A stretch of DNA of 64,000 nucleotides from Ectothiorhodospiraceae bacterium (lineage in GTDB: Bacteria; Pseudomonadota; Gammaproteobacteria; Nitrococcales; Aquisalimonadaceae), in contig JAFIFU010000001.1 in the NCBI GenBank assembly GCA_020831885.1, forward strand, positions 186,001-250,000, read 5' to 3'. A program made the translations under genes and the position numbers. The notes under the pieces were generated by a model, which saw only the letters and a program-made list of their open reading frames with translations, was not told where the DNA came from and did no database searches. How positions within the stretch are numbered: position 1 is the stretch's first letter; each line of letters begins with the position of its first letter. This document shows, piece after piece, positions 8,733-17,077 of this stretch.

Positions 8733-9610
8733 GCGGGGCCGCCGCGACGCCGCTGCCTACCAGGCCCGGTGCAGCGCGGCTTGCGGAGCGGTTGGCGGGT
8801 TGTGGCCATGCCCTGGCGCTGACCGGGGCCGGCTGCAGCACTGACTCCGGGATACCGGACTATCGTGACCGCTGCGGCGCCTGGAAGCGCAAGCCACCGG
8901 TTCAGATCCGGGAGTTTCTTCGCAGTAGCCGTAACAGAAAGCGCTACTGGGCCCGCAGCATGCTGGGTTGGCCTCAGGTCGCCGGCGCCTGCCCGGGGGC
9001 TTCCCATCGTGCGCTGGCGGCGCTGGAAGCCCATGGCCTGTTGCGGCACCTGATCACCCAGAATGTGGATGGCCTGCATCAGCGGGCCGGAAGCCATGCG
9101 GTGACAGACCTGCACGGGCGGCTGGATCGCGTCTCCTGCCTGGACTGCGGTGCGCCGTGGCCGCGGCGGACTGTGCAGGGGTGGCTGGAGGACGCGAATC
9201 CGGACTGGCTGGTTCTGGAGCCGCGCAGGGCCCCGGATGGGGACGTGGATCTCGAGGGGGTGGACTTCGATGCGTTCCGTGAGCCCCATTGTCCGTCCTG
9301 CGGCGGTTTGCTGAAGCCGGATGTGGTTTTCTTCGGAGAGAACGTGGCCCCACCGGTGGTGGAGGACTGTTTCCGCAGGCTGCAACAGGCGGATGTGCTG
9401 CTGGTGGTGGGGTCTTCCCTGATGGTCTGGTCCGGATACCGTTTCGTGCGTGCGGCTGCAGCGCAGGGCAAACCGGTGCTGATCGTCAACCGCGGGCGGA
9501 CCCGTGGCGAACGGGAGGCCAGTCTGGTGGTGGACGGGGATTGCGCCGGCGTGCTCTCCGCCATGCTGACGTATCTGGGCGTGAACGCGGGTGAGGGGTT
9601 CCATGGCTGA
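8729..9610 (+). CDS. NAD-dependent protein deacylase, sirtuin class II type
   Basis: A 293-residue Sir2 enzyme that removes acyl groups from lysine using NAD. Visible motifs are [14 protein letters not shown] (33-46), QNVD (111-114), catalytic His129 in LHG, a four-Cys zinc site (Cys137, Cys140, Cys188, Cys191), KPDVVFFGE and VGSSLMV. The [11 protein letters not shown] segment matches the SIRT4-like class II group. It starts at a GTG that overlaps the LysR stop (GTGA) and ends 8 bp inside murI, so the three genes form a tightly coupled operon. SIRT4-like enzymes prefer unusual acyl groups, so deacetylation is not guaranteed. Confidence 0.92.
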   Translation: MSGAAATPLPTRPGAARLAERLAGCGHALALTGAGCSTDSGIPDYRDRCGAWKRKPPVQIREFLRSSRNRKRYWARSMLGWPQVAGACPGASHRALAALEAHGLLRHLITQNVDGLHQRAGSHAVTDLHGRLDRVSCLDCGAPWPRRTVQGWLEDANPDWLVLEPRRAPDGDVDLEGVDFDAFREPHCPSCGGLLKPDVVFFGENVAPPVVEDCFRRLQQADVLLVVGSSLMVWSGYRFVRAAAAQGKPVLIVNRGRTRGEREASLVVDGDCAGVLSAMLTYLGVNAGEGFHG

Positions 9611-10448
9611 CCCGCGGCCCGTGGGCGTGGTGGACTCCGGCGTGGGCGGGCTTTCGGTGCTGCGAGAGATCCATGCGCTCATGCCGTCGGAGTCGCTGAC
9701 CTACGTGGCGGACGCCGGCTTCGTGCCCTACGGTGATCGCAGTGCGGAGGAAATCCGGGCACGCCTGGACGTGCTGACCCGGTTTCTCGTGGACGGCGGG
9801 GTCAAGGCATTGGTGGTGGCCTGCAATACCGCGACGGCGGCGGCGGTGCCCCGGCTTCGTGAACGGCTTCCGTTGCCCATTGTCGGCATGGAGCCGGCGG
9901 TGAAACCCGCCGCGGCGGTGACCCAGAACGGTGTGGTGGGTGTGCTCGCCACCCAGGGTACGCTGGCCAGCGGACGGTTCGCCGCACTCTTGCAGCGTTA
10001 CGCGGAGGGGATGCGCATCGTCACTCAGCCCTGCCCCGGGCTGGTCACCGCCGTGGAGCGGGGCGAACTGGATACGCCGGCCACGGTTCGTCTGCTGCGG
10101 TCGTATCTTGATCCGTTGCTGGCGCAGGGTGTGGACACCATCATCCTGGGCTGCACCCATTACCCGTTTTTGCGCCCACTGCTGGAGCGTCTGCTGGATC
10201 CCGGTGTGCGGATCATCGATACCGGTGCGGCGGTTGCCCGGCAGTTGCAGCGGCGTCTGGTCGAGGCGGGGCTTCAGGCATCGGCGGAGGTGCCGGCCCG
10301 GGTGCATTACTGGACCAGTGGTGATGGGGAGGTCCTGCGGCGGTTTCTCCGGCAGTATCTGCCGGAGACACTGCAGGGTCCGGTGGAGGGCTTGAGCATG
10401 GGACAGGAGCAGGGTGCCGGCTTGCGACTGGCACGCGCCGAACGATGA
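9603..10448 (+). CDS. murI: Glutamate racemase
   Basis: A 281-residue enzyme that makes D-glutamate for peptidoglycan. The two catalytic cysteines are in VACNTATA (Cys74) and LGCTHYPF (Cys184). Asp11-Ser12 of VVDSGVGG and PYGDRS complete the active site. GAGGGG precedes the ATG at 9603; an upstream in-frame start at 9591 would add four residues without support. It overlaps the sirtuin gene by 8 bp. The following 140 bp contain an 8-bp inverted repeat (10528-10535 and 10562-10569) that may form part of a transcript end, and then a dispersed repeat. Confidence 0.95.
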   Translation: MADPRPVGVVDSGVGGLSVLREIHALMPSESLTYVADAGFVPYGDRSAEEIRARLDVLTRFLVDGGVKALVVACNTATAAAVPRLRERLPLPIVGMEPAVKPAAAVTQNGVVGVLATQGTLASGRFAALLQRYAEGMRIVTQPCPGLVTAVERGELDTPATVRLLRSYLDPLLAQGVDTIILGCTHYPFLRPLLERLLDPGVRIIDTGAAVARQLQRRLVEAGLQASAEVPARVHYWTSGDGEVLRRFLRQYLPETLQGPVEGLSMGQEQGAGLRLARAER

Positions 10449-10588
10449 GCGGCAATGCCGGCCCCGGCTACGCCGCAAAGCCCCGCAGGGCGGGCCCTTC
10501 GCGCACGCTGAGCTGCGTTGGCGTTCTTGACAAGGACCACGGCCATTGCCTGCGAATGCCGCCTTGTCAGCCCGCTCGAAGGGCTCCG

Positions 10589-10622
10589 CAGAGCACCATG
10601 GGAATAGATCAGCGCTTTCTTA
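10589..10622 (+). repeat. Dispersed 35-bp repeat, copy 1
   Basis: Starts with CAGAGCACCATGGGAA and continues with AGATCAGCGCTT. It matches copy 2 (20922-20956, opposite strand) at about 32 of 34 positions. It lies 7 bp beyond the 3' end of the selD fusion gene. Together the two copies bracket the selenium island as inverted repeats. Confidence 0.75.
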
Positions 10623-10629
10623 AGGGAGA

Positions 10630-12879
10630 TCAGTGTTCGTTTAGCAACAGCCGAACCCCGGCACCCGTCGTTTGGTGACGCACGGTGCCGATGATCCGGG
10701 CCTCACGGTATCCCAGTGCCTGGAGGGCATGGAGGCATGCCTCGGCGCGGTCCGCAGGCACGCCGGCCAGCAACCCGCCGGCTGTCTGTGGGTCGAACAA
10801 CAGCGGATAGGCCGGGTGTTCCATCGCCTTTTCCCGGTCGTGCAGCCAGGCTGAATTGCGTGTGTTCGCCTCGTGCAGGGAACTGAGCAGCCCGCTTCCG
10901 CTGGTTTCAAGGGCGCCATCAAGCCAGGGCAGCGCGTCCAGCCGGAGCTCTGCGGTCAGCCCTGTCTTCCGCGTCATCTCCAGCAGATGCCCCAGCAGGC
11001 CGAAGCCGGTGACGTCGGTGCAGGCGGTGGCACCGTGCCCCCGCAGGCATTGGGCAGCCAGCCGGCTGGACTGGCGCATGCAGTTCAGCGCCGCATCGAT
11101 CCATCGGCCCCGGGCCCGCAACTGCGCATGCGCCGCCAGCAGCGTGCCCGTTCCCAGCGGTTTGGTGAGAATGAGCGCATCGCCCGCGCCGAGCCCCTGC
11201 TTGCGCAGCAGGGCCTCCGGCCGGTCCTCTGCCAAACCGTTTACGGCAAAGCCCAGCGCCAGTTCCCGGCCTTCACCGCTGTGGCCGCCGATGAGGGCGC
11301 AATCCGCCTCGTTCAGCACCTCCAGTGCGCCACTCATCATCTGCAACAGCGTATCCGCGACCTTGTCCGGTGGACCATGGGGCACGGTGGCCACGGCACT
11401 TGCGGAATGGGGTTCGGCGCCCATGGCGTAGATGTCCCCAAGCGCATGGTTGGCCGTGATCTGGCCGAAGGTGAAGGGATCGTGGATGAAGGCACGGAAG
11501 AAGTCCACCGTCTGCAGCAGGAGTCGGTCCGGCGGCACCCGAAGCGCCGCGGCATCATCGCTTTCCGCCAAGGCGGCGATGACGCCGGAGCGCTGCACCG
11601 GCTTCAACTGGTGCAGCACGTACCGCAACGCATCCTCACCGACCTTGGCGCCGCAGCCACCGCAGCGCATCTCCTCTGGGTGCTCCCCGGGGCCTGATGC
11701 GCCTGCTGTCATGCGGCCCGGGACGGTGGGGTCGAAGCGGGCCATAAAACGCCGGTCGATGTGGTCCTTCCAGCGCCAGACCCACCGCCCGGCCAGCATC
11801 AAGCGGCCCCGGGACGCCACCGCATAACGGTCGCCGGTGCTGATCAGGGCAAGCCACTTCCGTTGTGGTCGGTATCGGCGGACCACCCGTCCCTGGATCA
11901 GCCGCCGCAGATTGTCCGCCAGGACCCGGCCCTGGCGCACCGCGAACACGCCGGCCTTCTCCCGGGGATGTCCCTCCATGCTGGCCACATCGCCCGCGGC
12001 GAATATCCGGGGGTCGGAGAGGGATTGCAGGGTGTCGGTGACGCGGATGAAACCGTGCGCATCCAGTTGCAATCCCGTTTGCCGCAGCCAGTCCGCACCA
12101 CCGGCATGGGTCACCCAGACGATTTCGTCGGCGGCCAGATGAAAGCCGTTGCCGGCCCGCAGACATCCGGACGACACCCGTTCCACCCGCGCCTGGCAGT
12201 GCAGGACAATGCCACGTTGTTGCAGGATCCGCCGGAAGTGCCGGCGGACGGCCGCGTTATGGCTTGGGAGGATGTCGGTTTCGGCACTGAACAGATGTAC
12301 TTCCAACTGGTCAGGGGCGTGCCCCCGGGTGATCAACTCCTGCCGCAAACGGTATTGCATGGCCAGGGCCAGCTCCACACCACCGGCCCCGGCGCCCACG
12401 ACGGCGATGCGAATCGGCCCGGTGTGTTGCTGTACGCGCTGCAACAGGGTCTGCCAGCTCTGGTTGAACCGATGGATGGGCTTGACCGGAATAACGTGTC
12501 GCGCGGCGCCCGGTACCTGGCTCACCCGGGGGGCGGAGCCGGTATTGATGGATGCCAGGTCGTAGGGGACCGGCGGGCGGCCGCGGCACAGGATGCTGCC
12601 GGCCTTCCGGTCCAGTCCCACCGCCTCGGCACGGTAGAACCTCGCGCCGGCGAACTCGGCCAGGCGGCTGAGATCGATGTGGACGTCGTCGTACGTGTAG
12701 TGGCCGGCAATGTAGCCGGGCAGCATGCCGGAATAGGGGGTGTGCGTATCCCGGCATATCAGGGTCAGGCGCACTCCGGGCATGGGCCGCATGCCGAAAG
12801 CGCGCAATACCTGAACGTGACTGTGGCCGCCGCCCACCAGCACGATGTCCTTTTCCACCGGATGATCGGACGCCTGCAT
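10630..12879 (-). CDS. selD: NADH-dehydrogenase-like oxidoreductase fused to selenide water dikinase
   Basis: A 749-residue fusion. Residues 1 to about 390 form an FAD/NAD(P) oxidoreductase of the Ndh-2 type, with VGGGHSHVQVL near the start, [14 protein letters not shown] as the second dinucleotide site, and FAAGDVASM. From about 400 to the end it is SelD, which makes selenophosphate from selenide and ATP. The key motif RCGGCGAK holds Cys409 and Lys412, equivalent to E. coli Cys17 and Lys20. The active site uses Cys, not Sec. Such fusions are known in other bacteria and are thought to couple redox chemistry to selenium supply (inference). tRNA-Sec lies 60 bp upstream. Confidence 0.95.
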   Translation of the reverse strand: MQASDHPVEKDIVLVGGGHSHVQVLRAFGMRPMPGVRLTLICRDTHTPYSGMLPGYIAGHYTYDDVHIDLSRLAEFAGARFYRAEAVGLDRKAGSILCRGRPPVPYDLASINTGSAPRVSQVPGAARHVIPVKPIHRFNQSWQTLLQRVQQHTGPIRIAVVGAGAGGVELALAMQYRLRQELITRGHAPDQLEVHLFSAETDILPSHNAAVRRHFRRILQQRGIVLHCQARVERVSSGCLRAGNGFHLAADEIVWVTHAGGADWLRQTGLQLDAHGFIRVTDTLQSLSDPRIFAAGDVASMEGHPREKAGVFAVRQGRVLADNLRRLIQGRVVRRYRPQRKWLALISTGDRYAVASRGRLMLAGRWVWRWKDHIDRRFMARFDPTVPGRMTAGASGPGEHPEEMRCGGCGAKVGEDALRYVLHQLKPVQRSGVIAALAESDDAAALRVPPDRLLLQTVDFFRAFIHDPFTFGQITANHALGDIYAMGAEPHSASAVATVPHGPPDKVADTLLQMMSGALEVLNEADCALIGGHSGEGRELALGFAVNGLAEDRPEALLRKQGLGAGDALILTKPLGTGTLLAAHAQLRARGRWIDAALNCMRQSSRLAAQCLRGHGATACTDVTGFGLLGHLLEMTRKTGLTAELRLDALPWLDGALETSGSGLLSSLHEANTRNSAWLHDREKAMEHPAYPLLFDPQTAGGLLAGVPADRAEACLHALQALGYREARIIGTVRHQTTGAGVRLLLNEH

Positions 12880-12939
12880 CGGGTGTCTAGGCCTCGTGTC
12901 TGCTCCTGGGCCCGTCCTGGCGGGGACAGGCGAACATGC

Positions 12940-13035
12940 TGGCGGAAGGGGGTGGGAGTCGAACCCACCAGACGCGCCTGGCGCGTCTCACCGGATTTGA
13001 AGTCCGGGCGCTCCACCGGGAAGCGATCCCCTTCC
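12940..13035 (-). tRNA. selC: tRNA-Sec (anticodon UCA)
   Basis: The minus-strand product is 96 nt including an encoded CCA. It has the 8-bp acceptor stem GGAAGGGG/CCCCTTCC, the anticodon loop ACTTCAAA with UCA, a long variable arm (GACGCGCC/GGCGCGTC) and the T arm GGTTCGACTCC. The long acceptor and variable arms and the UCA anticodon are diagnostic of bacterial selenocysteine tRNA. It lies between selB and the selD fusion, so it may be cut from the same transcript. No clear promoter of its own was seen. Confidence 0.97.
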
Positions 13036-13145
13036 ATGTCCGTGGCACCGTTGCTGCTGTTACTGATCTTTAAGCAGGTAAAGCCATGTCTCAGTGGTTT
13101 CCGTGCCTTGCCGTCCCGTCCGACGATGCGCCAGTGTAACGCGAT

Positions 13146-15041
13146 TCAGCGCAGGCCGCGCCGTTCGCCGTCGAAACGGGTGATGCCCAGGCGGTCCAGG
13201 TGCTCCAGGACCTGGATGGTCAGATTGCGGCCGATGCCGCTGCGGTCCCGGTAACCGGCCGCATCGAACAGCCTATCCGGGGATTCCTCGGCCAGTTCTC
13301 TGGCCAGATCCGCCAGCGTCTCCACAGTTTCTGGCAGAAAATAGCGGTTGGGCGCAACCCGTTCCAGATAGCCCAGGCGGCTCAGTGACTGCAGTCGCTC
13401 CATCAGCGCCTGGCGCTCCAGTCCCAGTTGATCGGCAAGCTCGCCGACCAGGGGCGGCCGCAGTCCGGCGCCGCGTAGTGCGTGGGTGACCGCCTCCAAC
13501 AGGGCCGCATCCGCGGTTTCCAGGCGTGGCCGGTGATCGGGCAGGCGCAGGTTGAAGCCCTGCCGCACCAGGAGCGACTTCTCCAGCAGTGCCCGGATCG
13601 CCGCCCGGACCAGGGCGCCGGGGAGCGTCCGTCCCAGACGCTCGGCCAGAGCGGATTCGCCAGGGCCGACACTGGCGGGGTCCAGCGCGTGCCAGCGGGC
13701 TACCGCGTTCAGCACCTCCCTCTGGACCTCCTGCCAGCGGTTTTCCGTGATCAGCAACGGCCCCTCCCGGGTGGCAATCCGCAAGCCGGGTGTTGCGTCG
13801 GCGAGCGCCGCTGCCTGTTCCGGCGTGAGGTTCCTGGTGCGGACGAAGGCCGGCAGAAAAATGCCCGTTGGGCTGAGTTCCAGCAGCGAGCCAAGCGCCC
13901 GGGCGTGGTCCGCGTCGGCCAGTGCCTCCAGTAGGGACAGCCGCTCCGGTCGACCGCGCCCGCGACGGGGAGGGGTCGGATCGATCACCTTGCCGCCGCC
14001 CAGGGTCCGCCAGGCGGACTGATCCCGGATGATGAAACGGTCACCATGCAGGCCATGGATCGGCCGCTCCAGCACCAGCTGTGCCAGGCCGCGCTCACCG
14101 ACGCCCAGGCTGTGGCGGCCCAGCAGTGCAACCCTTGCGGTGACATCAGCCGCACCCAGGTGCAGATGGACCGGTGTCCAGTGTTTCAGGGCGCGCTGCT
14201 CGGACGGCAGCAGCCCAAGCTCCACGTCCAGTCGCCGGGTGACCAGTTCCGCGGGCTCGGCCACGACCCAGTCGCCGCGACGGATCGCCTCCCGGTCCAA
14301 CCGGCTGCCGGACAGGTTCAGGGCGCAGCGTTCGCCGGCGACCACCTGGTCCCGCCGCTGTCCCTGTCCTCGCAAATCCCGCACGCGGGCGGGTATGCCG
14401 CCGGGGACCACGCGCAGATGCTCGTCCTTTCGGACGCTACCGTCGAATACCGTGCCGGTGACCACAAGACCCGCCCCATCCACGGTGAAGCAGCGGTCCA
14501 CCGCCAGGCGGAAATTGCCGTCGGCCTTCCTCCAGGGGAGCGTTTCGCTGCACCGGGTCAGATGCCGTTTCAGTGCATCCATCCCGGCTCCGGTCTGCGC
14601 GGAGACAGGAAAAACAGGCGCACCCGTCAGGCAGGTGCCTTCCACCAGCTCCGGGATCCCTTCCGTCACCTGCAGCAACCGTTCCCCACTGACCCGATCC
14701 GTCTTGCTCACCACCACGGCGCCATGACGCAGGCCGAGCAGATGGAGTATCGCCAGATGCTCCCGGGTCTGGGGCATGGGCCCGTCATCGGCGGCGATCA
14801 CCAGCAGCACGAAATCCACGGCGGCCACACCGGCCAGCATGTTACGGATGAAGCGTTCGTGTCCCGGGACGTCCACGAAGCCGATGCGCCGCAGCGACGG
14901 GCCGTCCATGTAGGCGAATCCCAGGTCGATGGTCAGCCCGCGACGCTTCTCTTCCTCCGTCCGATCCGTGTCGACGCCTGTCAGCGCCCGCACCAGCGCG
15001 GTCTTGCCGTGATCCACATGGCCTGCGGTTGCCACGATCAT
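13146..15041 (-). CDS. selB: Selenocysteine-specific elongation factor
   Basis: A 631-residue GTPase that carries Sec-tRNA-Sec to the ribosome at UGA codons next to a SECIS hairpin. GTP-binding motifs are GHVDHGKT (7-14), [14 protein letters not shown] and VSKTD. EF-Tu-like domains II and III follow, and the C-terminal third is a series of winged helices that in known SelB bind the SECIS RNA. The ATG at 15041 overlaps the selA stop as ATGA. Length is close to E. coli SelB (614). It is the expected partner of selC and of the two UGA-containing genes upstream. Confidence 0.96.
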   Translation of the reverse strand: MIVATAGHVDHGKTALVRALTGVDTDRTEEEKRRGLTIDLGFAYMDGPSLRRIGFVDVPGHERFIRNMLAGVAAVDFVLLVIAADDGPMPQTREHLAILHLLGLRHGAVVVSKTDRVSGERLLQVTEGIPELVEGTCLTGAPVFPVSAQTGAGMDALKRHLTRCSETLPWRKADGNFRLAVDRCFTVDGAGLVVTGTVFDGSVRKDEHLRVVPGGIPARVRDLRGQGQRRDQVVAGERCALNLSGSRLDREAIRRGDWVVAEPAELVTRRLDVELGLLPSEQRALKHWTPVHLHLGAADVTARVALLGRHSLGVGERGLAQLVLERPIHGLHGDRFIIRDQSAWRTLGGGKVIDPTPPRRGRGRPERLSLLEALADADHARALGSLLELSPTGIFLPAFVRTRNLTPEQAAALADATPGLRIATREGPLLITENRWQEVQREVLNAVARWHALDPASVGPGESALAERLGRTLPGALVRAAIRALLEKSLLVRQGFNLRLPDHRPRLETADAALLEAVTHALRGAGLRPPLVGELADQLGLERQALMERLQSLSRLGYLERVAPNRYFLPETVETLADLARELAEESPDRLFDAAGYRDRSGIGRNLTIQVLEHLDRLGITRFDGERRGLR

Positions 15042-16420
15042 GGTGCCAAGGGCTCCGTGAACTGCGCCCGGAACGTCTTCTCGTCTTCCAGGCAGCGCAG
15101 ATCCAGCAGCACCGCACCACTCCTGATGCGGCCGATCACGGGGACCGGGCGTCGGCGGAGGGTTTCCGCCAGGCTCAGCGCCGACGTGGCTGCCGGGCGC
15201 AGGCGCAGGGCGACGCTGGGCAGCAGGTCCACCGGCAGCGACCCACTCCCTATCTGGCTCTGCACGGAAATCACATCCACCCGCCCGGCGGCACCCAGCC
15301 AGTGGGCGAGCACCGGTTGCAGCCGTTCCGCCAGCGTCCGGATCTCGTCGGTGCCCCGCGTCAGCAGCCGCAGTGCCGGTACACGCTCCGCCAGGTGGTC
15401 CGGATCGGCACACAGGCGCAGCACCGCCTCCAGGGCCGCCAGGGTAAGCTTGTCGCAGCGCATGGCGCGCTTCATCGGGTTCCGCCGGATGCGGCCGATC
15501 AGATCCGCACGGCCGGCGATGATGCCCGCCTGTGGCCCTCCCAGCAGTTTGTCCCCGCTGAAGGTGACCAGGTCGGCGCCACGGGTGAGGGTGTCCATCG
15601 GGGTGGGCTCCGCCGGCAGGCCGAAGCGGGTCAGGTCGGCGAGGGAGCCGCTCCCGAGATCCACCAGAAACGGCACGCCCTGCTTCCGGCATAAATCGGC
15701 CAGGGCGGATTCATCCGCCTCGGCGGTGAATCCCTGGACCTGGTAGTTGCTGGTGTGTGCCTTGAGGACCAGGGCGGGCTTCACCGTGTCCATGGCCTCG
15801 GCGAAGTCATGGACGTGGGTGCGGTTGGTGGTGCCCACTTCCTGCAGCCGGCAGCCCGCGCGGCGCATAATGTCCGGTAGCCGGAATGAGCCGCCGATCT
15901 CGATCAGCTCACCCCGGGAGACCAGCACACGGCGTCGCAGGGCCAGGCTGTTCAGGGCCAGCAGGACGGCGGCGGCGTTGTTGTTGACCACGGTTGCCGC
16001 CTCCGCACCGGTCAGCCGGCACAGCCAGCGCTCCACGTGGACATCCCGGTCGCCGCGCCTGCCCCGTTCCAGATCGTATTCCAGGTTCGAGGCTCCGGCG
16101 GCGATCCGGGTCATCGCGGCGATTGCTTCCGGGGGCAGGGGGGCGCGGCCGAGATTGGTATGCAGCACGGTGCCGGTGAGATTGAACACCGGCTTCAGGG
16201 ATGGGGATATCTGTGCCTGCAAGGCGGTGGTGATGCCATCTGTGATGGCGGTATCGGTGCAGGGGCGCTGGCCGCGGCGGCACTCTTCCAGGGTTCTGCG
16301 CACGGCCTCCACGGTCAGGGGGCGGCCATGGGTCTGCAGGAGCGCCGCCACCACCGGCCAGGCCAGTATACGGTCCACCGACGGCGGCCGGGGATACGTC
16401 GACGGGTTGCGGGAGCTCAT
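15038..16420 (-). CDS. selA: L-seryl-tRNA(Sec) selenium transferase
   Basis: A 460-residue PLP enzyme that converts Ser-tRNA-Sec to Sec-tRNA-Sec using selenophosphate. The PLP lysine is Lys291 in SGDKLLGGPQAG, near E. coli Lys295. NLTGTVLHTNLGRAP, EYDLERGRRGDR and VNNNAAAVLL match conserved SelA segments. The N-terminal tRNA-binding region (about 1-70) is present, so this is the long bacterial form. It begins 132 bp after the UGSC gene in the same direction and overlaps selB by 4 bp. A 7-bp stem-loop lies in the gap before it. Confidence 0.97.
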   Translation of the reverse strand: MSSRNPSTYPRPPSVDRILAWPVVAALLQTHGRPLTVEAVRRTLEECRRGQRPCTDTAITDGITTALQAQISPSLKPVFNLTGTVLHTNLGRAPLPPEAIAAMTRIAAGASNLEYDLERGRRGDRDVHVERWLCRLTGAEAATVVNNNAAAVLLALNSLALRRRVLVSRGELIEIGGSFRLPDIMRRAGCRLQEVGTTNRTHVHDFAEAMDTVKPALVLKAHTSNYQVQGFTAEADESALADLCRKQGVPFLVDLGSGSLADLTRFGLPAEPTPMDTLTRGADLVTFSGDKLLGGPQAGIIAGRADLIGRIRRNPMKRAMRCDKLTLAALEAVLRLCADPDHLAERVPALRLLTRGTDEIRTLAERLQPVLAHWLGAAGRVDVISVQSQIGSGSLPVDLLPSVALRLRPAATSALSLAETLRRRPVPVIGRIRSGAVLLDLRCLEDEKTFRAQFTEPLAP

Positions 16421-16506
16421 GGGGGACCGCCTCCGGTTGGCGGACCGTCAAGCCGGTGGACCGGCCCGAGACGCGCCCCTAACCCCCTGTTCCCGAGACC
16501 GTGCCG

Positions 16507-16536
16507 GGGAGCGACGTCCGGACGGGCGCCGCTCCC
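16507..16536 (-). other. Stem-loop between the UGSC gene and selA
   Basis: GGGAGCG (16507-16513) pairs with CGCTCCC (16530-16536) around a 16-nt loop. There is no T run on either side, so it is not a standard terminator. It could stabilise or partly separate the upstream and downstream messages. Confidence 0.35.
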
Positions 16537-16552
16537 AGGATTGCGCGAACAT

Positions 16553-17077
16553 TCAGGTGGCGCGCAGGGCACCCAGGATGGCATCAAGCGCGTCATCGGC
16601 CAACTGCCGCATCTCCGCGTCGGTGCGGTCCTGAATCGGATGGGCGACAAACACCATCGCCGGATCGAAACCCAGCGAACGGCTCTGCATCTCTGCGGCC
16701 TGGACGAACTCCGTTGATGCAACGCCAACTCCGGGTATGCCTCGACCTTCCAGGTCTGCGATGTCATGCATACAGCACGACGTGCAGGAGCCTCAGTCGG
16801 CCAGACCTTCCACCACCAGATCGCATTCCGCGGCAATCTGCTGGCGCAGGGCCGTGGGGGCAACCCGGGTGAACGTGGGTTTCCGGTAGCGCCGTACCTG
16901 AATGCCCCGGGACTGCAGCAAGGCGTCGACACGGTCTAGGAACACGTCGCCGCGGGCCTTGGAGATGTCCAGCAGGCCGACGGTGAGCCCATCCAGGCTC
17001 GCCGGTCGCGCCAGCCGCTCCCGGGCCGCCGGGGACCGTTCCGACGTCGGGTCCAGCAGGTGTAGATCTGCGTTCAT
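16553..17077 (-). CDS. UGSC-motif selenoprotein (in-frame UGA read as Sec95)
   Basis: A 174-residue protein if the TGA at 16793-16795 is read as selenocysteine. The frame before (94 residues, ending VVEGLAD) and after (GSCTSCCMHDIADLEGRG) runs on without a shift, giving Sec-Gly-Ser-Cys. UGSC proteins were described earlier from ocean metagenome surveys of selenoproteins, and their function is unknown. A SECIS-type hairpin follows the UGA (16756-16787). The gene ends in a normal TGA at 16553-16555. Its ATG overlaps the stop of the thioredoxin-fusion gene (ATGA). The Sec and neighbouring cysteines point to a thiol/selenol redox role (inference). Confidence 0.88.
16756..16787 (-). promoter_or_regulatory. 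bSECIS hairpin of the UGSC gene
   Basis: Counting from the base after UGA, nt 6-10 pair with 32 and 34-37, and nt 12-18 (GUCGUGC) pair with 24-30 (GCAUGAC) including one G-U pair. The apical loop is UGUAU at 19-23, with G as its second base. The position, 18 nt from UGA, and the loop G fit the published bacterial SECIS rules. Folding was done by eye. Confidence 0.7.

Noticed and set aside
15042-15692. N-terminal extension of SelB
   Set aside because: It overlaps selA in another frame; the GTPase motif starts right at the ATG at 15041.
14046-15746. Long open frame opposite selB and selA
   Set aside because: A shadow in GC-rich DNA; the opposite strand holds the recognisable sel genes with full motifs.
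16793-16795. Frameshift or nonsense pseudogene at the UGSC gene
   Set aside because: The frame and protein quality continue unchanged past the single TGA, the codon falls at the known Sec position, a SECIS-type hairpin follows, and Sec genes are adjacent.
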